From NCBI GenBank assembly GCA_014695195.1, contig JACJNW010000037.1, positions 146,425 to 210,424 on the forward strand: a stretch of DNA of 64,000 nt. The letters are read 5' to 3'. The position numbers were made by a program, and so were the translations under genes. Every line of letters starts with the position of its first letter. Positions within the stretch are counted from its first letter, which is position 1. Source of the stretch: Cyanobacteria bacterium FACHB-DQ100 (lineage in GTDB: Bacteria > Cyanobacteriota > Cyanobacteriia > Leptolyngbyales > Leptolyngbyaceae). Shown in pieces: positions 17,496-24,802 of the stretch. The notes under the pieces were generated by a model. The model was not told the DNA's origin. It saw only the letters and a program-made list of their open reading frames with translations, and searched no databases.

Positions 17496-17712
17496 GTGAA
17501 ACCTCTGATCGTCGTACACGGAGGAGCGAAGTGCGATCGACACGCTGATCAGTCGTGTAGAGGAAGAAGCAGGATGTATTTTAATCGATCGTCAAGGGCG
17601 TATCGGGTGGGCGCACAACTCTCAGGATATGGCGGTTGCTTATATGAGTGAGGGTTTAGCACAGCCTGCTATCTTTACCCGTAAGGAGCAAACTTCAGTC
17701 ATTCCAGCCTAA
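17496..17712 (+). pseudogene. Remnant of an isoaspartyl peptidase/L-asparaginase gene
   Basis: GTG at 17496 starts VKPLIVVHGGAK, which matches the N-terminus of plant-type asparaginases (KPxIxVHGGA). After about 36 nt the sequence continues in another frame as AIDTLISRVEEEAGCILIDR, QGRIGWAHNSQDMAVAY and SEGLAQPAIFTRKE, ending at TAA 17710-17712. This resembles the extreme C-terminus of the same family (GGxIxIDxxGxIGxxHNSxxM). The central 200 or more codons, including the autocatalytic Thr, are missing. This is best read as an internal deletion leaving both gene ends. Confidence 0.75.
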
Positions 17713-18194
17713 AATCTAATATGTTTTCTCAGCATCCTTTTTTTCAAGGAAATTCGTTTTCTGATTTGTTTGCTCAAGACATTCAGGTCGATCGCGATCG
17801 TGGTTGCATCGACTAAATCCCGCAGTTGGTTGAGTGCTATCAGGATTGTTGATAAGCGATCGAAGGTTGCTAGATCCTGTTGAAATTTCTCGATATCAAA
17901 GGAACGGGGTAGGAAGTCAGATTTCTGTTAGATGACTTCTAGAACTTTGCCAGCAAAGATGCGGTTTTTGTTGCCCATGCCTAACATTGATTTTCGTTCT
18001 TCTGCGCTGAGGTCGCGTAAGAAGGGGAGGAGATCGTTGATCTGAGTGAGCAGGTTGAGGATGGTATCTCGATCTCTTTGGCTCAGAAGTTCAGCACCCG
18101 TGGAGCTAGAAGCATCAGAGGGGAAAAGGAGGGCAGAATGGTTTGAGGGGCACTGTTGCCGTTGCTCGTGCCATTGCCGTTTGTTTTGATTCAT
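17709..18194 (-). pseudogene. Cyanobacterial hypothetical gene broken by an in-frame stop
   Basis: From ATG 18194 the frame reads MNQNKRQWHEQRQQ..., then LLTQINDLLPFLRDLSAEER, KSMLGMGNKNRIFAGKVLEVI and TAA at 17928-17930. Without a frame change it continues QKSDFLPRSFDIEKFQQDLA, TFDRLSTILIALNQLRDLVD and ends at 17709 with a basic tail unlike the first part. The pattern EER...MGxKxxxFxxK...FLPRSFD is, from memory, contiguous in intact small cyanobacterial proteins, so the TAA is probably a nonsense mutation. The frame is open upstream to 18395 but without a good start. Confidence 0.65.
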
Positions 18195-18470
18195 CAAGGT
18201 ATCGATGCACGTTGTTGCATCTACTAAACATGCTCCTAGCGTTTCCGTGTTGAAGAGTGGGATTTGCAAGGAGCAGGTTATTTTTTGGGAGAGGGGGGTG
18301 CGATCGCGGGAAAATATTAGGTAACGGCGAGCGTCACCGGCAGTAGATAACATTGGAACGAAGCCAGAAGTTACCAATCTGTCCGGTGCACGCAAGGGTT
18401 AGCTGACAATTTCTGAAATAGCTGAGATAGTTGAGTAAAAGAGTTTTCGGTCTCCTACACCAACTCCAAC

Positions 18471-19142
18471 TTATGAGATCAACGCTCCCACTTTACGTGG
18501 TTCAAGTTGCTGATATAACCATGACTCAACTTGTGGATCGCCAATATTACAAGGATTAGCAATCTTGATGACAACTGCTTTAGTTGTAGGACTATAACCG
18601 ATACTTTTTTCTACCAAGCTTTCTGCTAATTTCAAAAAAGTTTTGGACTGGCAACGTGATATAAAAGTCACTAAACTGCGAAAGACAATCTCTGGCTCCA
18701 TAGAGCCATCCTGATACTTTGTAGTTGCATATTCTAGATTATCCAATTCTAAATATACATACATCACCCATTCATATGGAATATTACCTTCTACATTCCA
18801 AAAATGCGGGAACATTTCACGTGTTTTATTCCAACGATAAAATCCTTCATTTGTCAAATTGAGTCTTTCATAATACTTATCTAGTGCTGAGTCTTTCTTT
18901 GTTTCAATCCACTGCTCGTAGGCAACAGCAGCACCTCCAATGGCAATTATTGTTGCTGCAAGCCCAAAATAATCCTCCTTTTTTATAAACTTTTCACTTT
19001 CTGGAATTTTGCTAATTCCTATAAATCCTGCTATTGCAACAGCGATAGTAATGAGAAAAGGCCAAAGTCCTATCTGAGCTGTCCATCTCTTCTTAAGTCC
19101 AACTTCCTTCAGAACTGTTTTTTCAAATGCTATTCGTCTCAT
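18471..19142 (-). CDS. Two-helix membrane protein of unknown function
   Basis: The protein is 223 aa. AAGGAG lies 8 nt before the ATG. Two N-terminal membrane helices (LWPFLITIAVAIAGFIGI and YFGLAATIIAIGGAAVAY) are followed by a cytoplasmic domain with ETKKDSALDKYYERLNLTNE, many aromatic residues and a C-terminal SWLYQQLEP. The gene is distinctly AT-richer than its neighbours and nearly free of GCGATCGC sites, which suggests acquisition by transfer. It is flanked by decayed genes and repeat arrays. I do not recognise the family. Confidence 0.75.
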   Translation of the reverse strand: MRRIAFEKTVLKEVGLKKRWTAQIGLWPFLITIAVAIAGFIGISKIPESEKFIKKEDYFGLAATIIAIGGAAVAYEQWIETKKDSALDKYYERLNLTNEGFYRWNKTREMFPHFWNVEGNIPYEWVMYVYLELDNLEYATTKYQDGSMEPEIVFRSLVTFISRCQSKTFLKLAESLVEKSIGYSPTTKAVVIKIANPCNIGDPQVESWLYQQLEPRKVGALIS

Positions 19143-19451
19143 ACTATTGACTCCTTATCTCATAAATGAAGCAGTATCAAACCTATCTCATAGATACATC
19201 AGCTTAGCAATTGAATGTGAGGAAGTTGTGAATTCACTGACAATCGAAGTAAAAATCTTGAAGATACTTAATTAGTACCTTTGCATCGAATTCATATTTT
19301 TTAATGCTCTAAACACGTAATCACTCAATTCGGGTTTAGGGACACCTCGAAAAAATCAAGCTTGGTTAGGTAATGACACTTGCAGGCTAACTCATTTATT
19401 TTTAGACGGATTCGACCCGTCTTATTCTGCTTAATCTCCCAGATTGAGATT

Positions 19452-19645
19452 TTAAGAAGATGGAGATCCACATAACACTCTGGAGCAGTATATTATCCAG
19501 ACGGGAATTCTGTCTAACGCTCCGAATCAGGACGTTATCTAGACGGAGATCTGTATATCATCCGAAAAAAATTTATCCAGACTAGGATTCTGTATGTCAT
19601 GCCGAAATAGCATTTTATGCAGAATTCACGTCCGTATAATGTCCC
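19452..19645. repeat. Degenerate tandem array, period about 42 bp
   Basis: A core resembling TATCCAGACGGGAATTCTGT begins at about 19452, 19494, 19536, 19574 and 19616 (steps 42, 42, 38, 42). Between cores lies a TAACRCTCCGAA-like motif. Each core is itself partly self-complementary (AGAC...GTCT, GAATTC or AGATCT in the middle). The units are too diverged from one another for a CRISPR array and no spacer logic is evident. The array lies about 400-600 bp upstream of rtcB. Confidence 0.6.
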
Positions 19646-19746
19646 TCGGCTTAACGCAATTTCTTACTTCTTCAAGAAACATTTATGATTGGCACTTCAT
19701 CACACTCCACTCAAACAAGCTTCGCTCCGCTGGAAGTGTTCGCACT

Positions 19747-19965
19747 TTCTCCAACCCCCCAAAGCTCACCCCTGACCATCCAAAGCTAACGCATGAGCTT
19801 CCAACACTCACCCCTTGAGCTTCCAGAGTCGATCGCTGAGCTTCCAAAGCTAACCCGCGATCGCTCAAAGCTGACGCATGAGCTTCCGAGGTTCACCCCT
19901 TGAGCTTCCAGAGCTAATCGTTGAGCTTCCCAAGCTGACGCATGAGCCTCCAAAGCTCGATCGAG
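19747..19965. repeat. 21/22-bp tandem repeat array (about 10 units)
   Basis: The consensus is close to GAGCTTCCAAAGCTNACNC. The motif AAAGCT or a variant starts at 19761, 19782, 19803, 19825, 19846, 19867, 19888, 19910, 19931 and 19952, so steps are 21 with 22 at two places. The array ends about 95 bp before rtcB and so may be transcribed as its leader. The period matches that of the unrelated-sequence array at 7398-7629. ORFs across it on both strands are by-products of the repeat. Confidence 0.85.
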
Positions 19966-20059
19966 GAAAAATACTGTTCGATCAGATCCGCCATTCGATA
20001 CAAGCATGTTGTCATATAGCTCGCCAAGATCAAGCTGTGCTTCGTAGGAAGGTGGTGCG

Positions 20060-21520
20060 ATGGCTACGATCGAGGTCTTAACTCAAATCTCTGATGTCAT
20101 CTGGGAAATCCCCACGTCCTACAAAGACGGGATGCGGGTTCCGGCTCGGCTTTATGGGACAGAGAAATTGATTCGAGAACTCGATGATGCCGTTTACGAT
20201 CAGATTACGAATGTCGCAACGCTTCCGGGAATCACCAAATATGCACTCTGTATGCCTGATGGTCACTTTGGCTATGGCTTTCCGATCGGGGGCGTTGCCG
20301 CAATGGACATCGAGCAAGGAGGTGTCATTTCTCCGGGCGGTATCGGGTTTGATATCAATTGTGGAATGCGGTTAGTAACCACGAACTTAACGTATAAAGA
20401 CGTGAAGCCGCATCTGAAGGAACTCGTCGATAAGCTGTACGATCGCGTTCCGGCTGGCGTCGGTAGCACTGGTTTTGTCAAACTCTCGCGCAACGACTTT
20501 CGCAAGGTGGTAGAGCAAGGAGCGCAATGGTGCATCAACAATGGGTATGGTTGGGAAGATGACCTGGAATTCATGGAAGAACAAGGGTGTATCAAGGGAG
20601 CCGATGCCAGCAAGATCAGTGAGAAAGCTATCGATCGGGGGTTTCATCAAATCGGGACATTAGGATCGGGCAATCACTATCTTGAAATTCAAGTTGCCAA
20701 GCGAGAAAACATTTTTGATAAATCATTGGCAAAGCAGATGGGGATTACCAAACCGGATCAAGTGGTGATCATGTTTCACTGCGGTAGCCGAGGCTTTGGG
20801 CATCAGGTTGCAACCGATTACTTGCAGCGATTCCTTAAAGTGATGGATAGCAAGTATGGGATTAAGGTTCTCGATCGAGAGCTTGCCTGTGCGCCGTTTG
20901 ATTCTCCCGAAGGACAAGCCTATTTTGCCGCGATGAAGTGCGGTATCAATATGTCCTTTGCCAATCGCCAAGTCATTTTGCATCGCATTCGAGAAGTGTT
21001 TTCGCAAGTGTTTGGGCAATCGGCAGAAGATCTGGGAATGCAGCTTGTGTATGATGTGTCGCACAACACTGCGAAGTTAGAAAAACATATTGTGGATGGC
21101 AAGGAGCGATCGCTGTTAGTTCACCGCAAAGGAGCCACTCGCGCTTTTGCCCCCGAAATGGCTGACCTCCCAGAACGCTACAAAGAAACAGGACAACCTG
21201 TGATCATTGGGGGCAGCATGGAAACCGGATCATACTTGCTCACCGGAGTTGCAACCGGAGATCAAACCTTTTACAGTACAGCCCACGGTAGCGGACGCAC
21301 GATGAGCCGTACCAAAGCGCGTAAAACATGGCGCGGAGATGCACTACAGAAACAAATGCAGCAACGAGGGATTTATGTTCGGAGTACATCCTACACAGGA
21401 CTCGCAGAAGAAGCAGGCGGTGCTTACAAGGACGTGGATGAAGTGATCGAAGCGGCAGAACTCGCAGGCATTAGTCAACGAGTCGCGAAGTTAACGCCGA
21501 TCGGCAATATCAAGGGGTGA
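20060..21520 (+). CDS. rtcB: RNA-splicing ligase RtcB
   Basis: The protein is 486 aa, with GGAAGGTGG upstream of the ATG. The metal and guanylylation residues of the family are visible: D98 and C101 (GFDINCGMRL), NH in GSGNHYLEIQ, FHCGSRGFGHQ, DVSHNTAKLE, and the guanylylated His in TAHGSGRTMSR. The length is that of the archaeal/cyanobacterial form. It joins 2',3'-cyclic-phosphate or 3'-phosphate RNA ends to 5'-OH ends using GTP and Mn2+. It is the first gene of a four-gene operon (3 bp to the next gene) with a COG0523 GTPase, archease and rtcA. Confidence 0.97.
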   Translation: MATIEVLTQISDVIWEIPTSYKDGMRVPARLYGTEKLIRELDDAVYDQITNVATLPGITKYALCMPDGHFGYGFPIGGVAAMDIEQGGVISPGGIGFDINCGMRLVTTNLTYKDVKPHLKELVDKLYDRVPAGVGSTGFVKLSRNDFRKVVEQGAQWCINNGYGWEDDLEFMEEQGCIKGADASKISEKAIDRGFHQIGTLGSGNHYLEIQVAKRENIFDKSLAKQMGITKPDQVVIMFHCGSRGFGHQVATDYLQRFLKVMDSKYGIKVLDRELACAPFDSPEGQAYFAAMKCGINMSFANRQVILHRIREVFSQVFGQSAEDLGMQLVYDVSHNTAKLEKHIVDGKERSLLVHRKGATRAFAPEMADLPERYKETGQPVIIGGSMETGSYLLTGVATGDQTFYSTAHGSGRTMSRTKARKTWRGDALQKQMQQRGIYVRSTSYTGLAEEAGGAYKDVDEVIEAAELAGISQRVAKLTPIGNIKG

Positions 21521-21523
21521 ACT

Positions 21524-22420
21524 ATGACAGAACGTACACCCCTTACCGTTGTTACGGGGCCTTTGGGCAGCGGCAAAACCACACTGTTGCGACACATTCT
21601 GAGTGTGATGCCGCGAAAGTTGGCAATTTTGATGAACGAGTTTGGGGAGATTGCGATCGACACCAAAATCCTTCAAGGCAAAAACGTTGAAATGGCAGAT
21701 TTAGGTGGCGGTTGTGTTTGCTGTTCGCTCTTGGGTGAATTTGAAGCGGCGGTCGATGAAATTATTGCAACGGTCAATCCGGATCAGATCATTGTGGAAA
21801 CAACGGGCGTAGCGGAACCCGATGCGTTAGTGTTTGATATTCAAGAAAGCTTGCCTCAAGTGCGGCTCGATGGAGTTGTCACCGTGATGGATGCTGATGG
21901 TCTAGTGGCATATCCTCAAATTGGGCATACCTCTCGGATTCAAATTGAATCGGCTGATCTCATTCTGTTGAACAAAGTTGATTTAGTGACTGAAACTGAG
22001 TTAGAAACAGTCATCCATAAACTTCAGTCATTCAATAAAGTGGCATTTATTGTTCGCACGGTTCGATGCCAAATTGATCTAGATCTATTGTTTGGCATTG
22101 GTCGAGAACGCTTACAACCTGCTCCGCACCATCAACATCAGCTAGAGGTTGAATCGTTTAGCTACACCGCTCAATCGGTTTACGATCGCGCTTGTTTTGA
22201 AACCTTTGCCGATTCTATGAACTCAACGATCTATCGAGCAAAAGGATTCATTCAACTTCCGGAGGGTACGCATCTCTTCAATTTTGTGGCGGGACGCTGG
22301 GATTTAGAATTGTTTGATGCTCCCGCGACAGAACTCGTGTTCATTGGTAAACAAGTGCGTCAGTTTCAATCTAACATTTGCGACCGCCTGCAAGCTTGTG
22401 AACGATCGTCAGGAGAATAG
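21524..22420 (+). CDS. COG0523/CobW-family GTPase, candidate metal chaperone for RtcB
   Basis: The protein is 298 aa. Walker A is GPLGSGKT at 12-19. The metal-binding hallmark CxCC is C64-V-C66-C67 (GGGCVCC), the switch motif is VETTGVAEPD, and guanine specificity is LLNKVD. A CobW C-terminal domain begins near VESFSYTAQSV. Such GTPases insert Zn, Co, Ni or other metals into client proteins. Lying 3 bp after rtcB and 4 bp before archease, it is very likely to serve the metal-dependent ligase; that specific role is inference. A histidine run HHQHQ lies between the two domains. Confidence 0.9.
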   Translation: MTERTPLTVVTGPLGSGKTTLLRHILSVMPRKLAILMNEFGEIAIDTKILQGKNVEMADLGGGCVCCSLLGEFEAAVDEIIATVNPDQIIVETTGVAEPDALVFDIQESLPQVRLDGVVTVMDADGLVAYPQIGHTSRIQIESADLILLNKVDLVTETELETVIHKLQSFNKVAFIVRTVRCQIDLDLLFGIGRERLQPAPHHQHQLEVESFSYTAQSVYDRACFETFADSMNSTIYRAKGFIQLPEGTHLFNFVAGRWDLELFDAPATELVFIGKQVRQFQSNICDRLQACERSSGE

Positions 22421-22424
22421 CCCC

Positions 22425-22856
22425 ATGCCTTACGAATTTCTAGAGGAAGTTGCAACGGCGGATATTGCCTTCTATGCCTGGGGAGCCGATCTAGAGGAAG
22501 TGTTCAAAGCTGCAGGCGATGCGGTGATCAACACAATGATTGAAAATCTAGATGCGATCGCACTGACTGAAACGCGCCCGTTCAATCTAGAGGATGACGC
22601 GCTCGATTTATTGTTATTCAACTTTCTCCAGGAGTTTGTTTACTACAAGGATAGTGAACTACTTTTACTGAGGGCGCAACAAATTCAGATCAAAGAGCAA
22701 GCAGCAATCTATCATCTCACTGCAACAATGCAAGGCGAACGGTTAGATCGCGATCGCCATCACCAGCGAGTGGATGTCAAAGCTGTCACACTCCATCAAT
22801 TTGAACTAAAAAAGACCGACACGGGTTGGTCAGCACAAGTTATTCTAGACATCTAA
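22425..22856 (+). CDS. Archease (RtcB activator)
   Basis: The protein is 143 aa from the ATG at 22425, preceded by AGGAG at 22411-22415. The frame is open further upstream into the GTPase gene, but that extension is spurious. The family motifs MPYEFLEEVATADIAFYAWG, LEDDALDLLLFNFLQEFVYY and VDVKAVTLHQFEL are clear. The acidic residues of the N-terminal and central motifs bind metal in archease. Archease accelerates guanylylation and turnover of RtcB. The rtcA start lies 1 bp after its stop. Confidence 0.93.
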   Translation: MPYEFLEEVATADIAFYAWGADLEEVFKAAGDAVINTMIENLDAIALTETRPFNLEDDALDLLLFNFLQEFVYYKDSELLLLRAQQIQIKEQAAIYHLTATMQGERLDRDRHHQRVDVKAVTLHQFELKKTDTGWSAQVILDI

Positions 22857-22857
22857 C

Positions 22858-23949
22858 ATGCTACAGATTGATGGTTCCTATGGAGAAGGCGGCGGGCAAA
22901 TCCTGCGAACAAGCCTCAGTTTAGCGGCGATTACGGGACAACCAACTCGCATCGACCGCGTTCGGGCACGACGGGCAAAACCCGGACTCGCGATTCAACA
23001 TCTCACCGCAGTCAGGGCAGCAGCAGCGCTCTGTCAGGCAGAAATCACAGGCGATAGGGTTGGCTCCACTCAACTAGAATTTATCCCGACGCAACCCGTC
23101 CAAGCCGGAGATTATACCTTTGATGTGGCTGAAACCCTTGGAACTGGATCTGCTGGAGCCGTAACGCTGATTCTGCAAACCGTTTTACTTCCCCTAGCAC
23201 TCACAACAGGTACATCAACCGTGACCTTGAGAGGTGGAACGTTCATCCCCTTCAGCCCACCCGCTTCGTACATCGAGCAAGTGTATTTGCCCACCTTGCA
23301 GCGCATGGGAGTTCAGGCAGAGGTAGAAATCTTGGCTTGGGGCTGGTATCCACGCGGAGGGGGTGAAATCCAACTACGAGTGAGTGGCAATGGTGGTAGT
23401 GTTGGTGCGCTCCACCCGATTCAATTACTAGAGCGCGGATCTCTACAACAGATTAAAGGATTAGCGATCGTGACCGAACTCCCGTCTCACATTCCCCAGC
23501 GGATGGCGAGTCGTGCGGAAAACTTGTTAGCGGAAGCCCAGCTCAAAGCACAGGTGAAAGCGCGACGACTCAAGGGCGTGGGTGCGGGTGCGGGTGTTTT
23601 TCTGACTGTCGAATATGAGCAAACAAGAGCAGGCTTTGGAGCGATTGGAAAACTTGGATTGCCTGCCGAAGAAGTGGCAGCGATCGCAGTTCAAGAATTT
23701 TTAGACTTTCACAAGACTGGAATGCCCGTTGATCTTCATCTAGCCGATCAATTGCTCTTACCTGCGGCGTTGGCATCAAGTTCTAGCCAGTACCGAGCCG
23801 CTCAAATCAGTCTGCATCTATCAACGAATGCTTGGGCGATCGAGCAATTTGGTCTAGCAAAAATCTCGATCGACCAAACAGAACACCAAATTACTGTCGT
23901 CCCTTTGATTCACAAACGAACTAGCAAAATTGCTGGGTCAACGCAATAA
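22858..23949 (+). CDS. rtcA: RNA 3'-terminal phosphate cyclase
   Basis: The protein is 363 aa. The N-terminal signature DGSYGEGGGQILRTSLSLAA and RARRAKPGLAIQHLTAVRA are typical, and the adenylylated His294 lies in HLADQLLLPAALA. RtcA uses ATP to convert RNA 3'-phosphates to 2',3'-cyclic phosphates, generating or regenerating a substrate form for RtcB. It is the last gene of the operon. The coding region ends 50 bp before the convergent DUF928 gene, with no strong terminator visible. Confidence 0.95.
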   Translation: MLQIDGSYGEGGGQILRTSLSLAAITGQPTRIDRVRARRAKPGLAIQHLTAVRAAAALCQAEITGDRVGSTQLEFIPTQPVQAGDYTFDVAETLGTGSAGAVTLILQTVLLPLALTTGTSTVTLRGGTFIPFSPPASYIEQVYLPTLQRMGVQAEVEILAWGWYPRGGGEIQLRVSGNGGSVGALHPIQLLERGSLQQIKGLAIVTELPSHIPQRMASRAENLLAEAQLKAQVKARRLKGVGAGAGVFLTVEYEQTRAGFGAIGKLGLPAEEVAAIAVQEFLDFHKTGMPVDLHLADQLLLPAALASSSSQYRAAQISLHLSTNAWAIEQFGLAKISIDQTEHQITVVPLIHKRTSKIAGSTQ

Positions 23950-23998
23950 CGATCGCAACGAGTTGTTCTGGATCAATTGGCTTCCTACTTTGCTTGAG

Positions 23999-24784
23999 CT
24001 ATGGCTGACAGCACGGAGTTACAGTGGCAGAGGTTTTTCCCTCTAGCCTTTGTTGCCGCAGTAAATCTCTCCAGGCAGCAAGAACCACTTGATTATTTTG
24101 AGATGCTTGAATCTGTACGCCCAAAGCAGTAAGAGCGTCATACCAAATGCCATATTTTGCATAAAGCTTGGCTCGATCTAGGGGGGTTTTGGCTTGTTTA
24201 AGTTCCTGTTGTAACGCGGGAGGTGTTGCAACGCGCTGAATCCTACCTTTACGAACTAAAGGTCTATCAAAAGTATTACTGTTCGGATCACTAGCAGAAT
24301 TGCCTGCACTATCACAATAGAGGGCGAGATCCCATTGATAGGTGGCGATCGCAAGCGGCACACTTGCCGGAATGGAGAATCCAATGACACCGGGATTCGT
24401 TTTCGGCAAGCGGGAAGATGTTTTGTAGCGCGTCTTACCCGTTGCGTCGCGTAATCTCCACTCTGCAAGTGTTCCCGCAGTAATTCCGGTGGGAACATTG
24501 AACCAGACCGTTGGTCGATCGCTGACTGTTAAGCCCCAACGATCTGCAGGTACATTGGCATGAGGTGATGGAACTAATGCAGCTAGGCCTGTGTAGACAT
24601 CATCACAGGGACCGCGAGAGCCTCCGGCCTGTCCTCGGTCAGAAGGAGTCCCTGGATCGGGAGGCGTGGGCGGAGAAAAGTTAATTCGCTGTTGAGCATT
24701 CGAGAATTGAGCGATCGTAACTGTACCGATCAAAACAACCCCTAATGCAGCCGAGGCAGTTTTCATAGAGGCTAGAAAGGTCAT
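23999..24784 (-). CDS. DUF928 exported protein
   Basis: The protein is 261 aa with an N-terminal signal segment (ASMKTASAALGVVLIGTVTI). A Gly/Pro-rich linker is followed by RGPCDDVYTGLAALVPS, DRPTVWFNVP and VIGFSIPASVPLA, the pattern of DUF928 proteins found in cyanobacteria. These occur beside CHASE2/CHAT genes; their function is unknown. It lies 18 bp downstream of the CHAT-CHASE2 gene and is the last member of the minus-strand cluster headed by a sigma factor. It is probably periplasmic or surface-exposed. Confidence 0.85.
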   Translation of the reverse strand: MTFLASMKTASAALGVVLIGTVTIAQFSNAQQRINFSPPTPPDPGTPSDRGQAGGSRGPCDDVYTGLAALVPSPHANVPADRWGLTVSDRPTVWFNVPTGITAGTLAEWRLRDATGKTRYKTSSRLPKTNPGVIGFSIPASVPLAIATYQWDLALYCDSAGNSASDPNSNTFDRPLVRKGRIQRVATPPALQQELKQAKTPLDRAKLYAKYGIWYDALTALGVQIQASQNNQVVLAAWRDLLRQQRLEGKTSATVTPCCQP

Positions 24785-24802
24785 GGGAAGCGTCTCCTGT
24801 TG

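Noticed and set aside
19505..19545. Possible integron attC site (GTCTAACGCTCCGAA)
   Set aside because: Resemblance to the attC core is short, the second half-site is poor and no integrase is present; the words belong to the 42-bp repeat.
19452..19965. Possible CRISPR array
   Set aside because: Units are contiguous and diverged, with no identical repeats separated by unique spacers and no cas genes nearby.
19594..20007. ORFs of 60-75 codons across the array before rtcB
   Set aside because: Repeat-derived, on both strands, without ribosome sites or domain character.
22314..22424. Upstream extension of archease
   Set aside because: It overlaps the GTPase gene in another frame; AGGAG precedes the ATG at 22425 and the protein then starts canonically.
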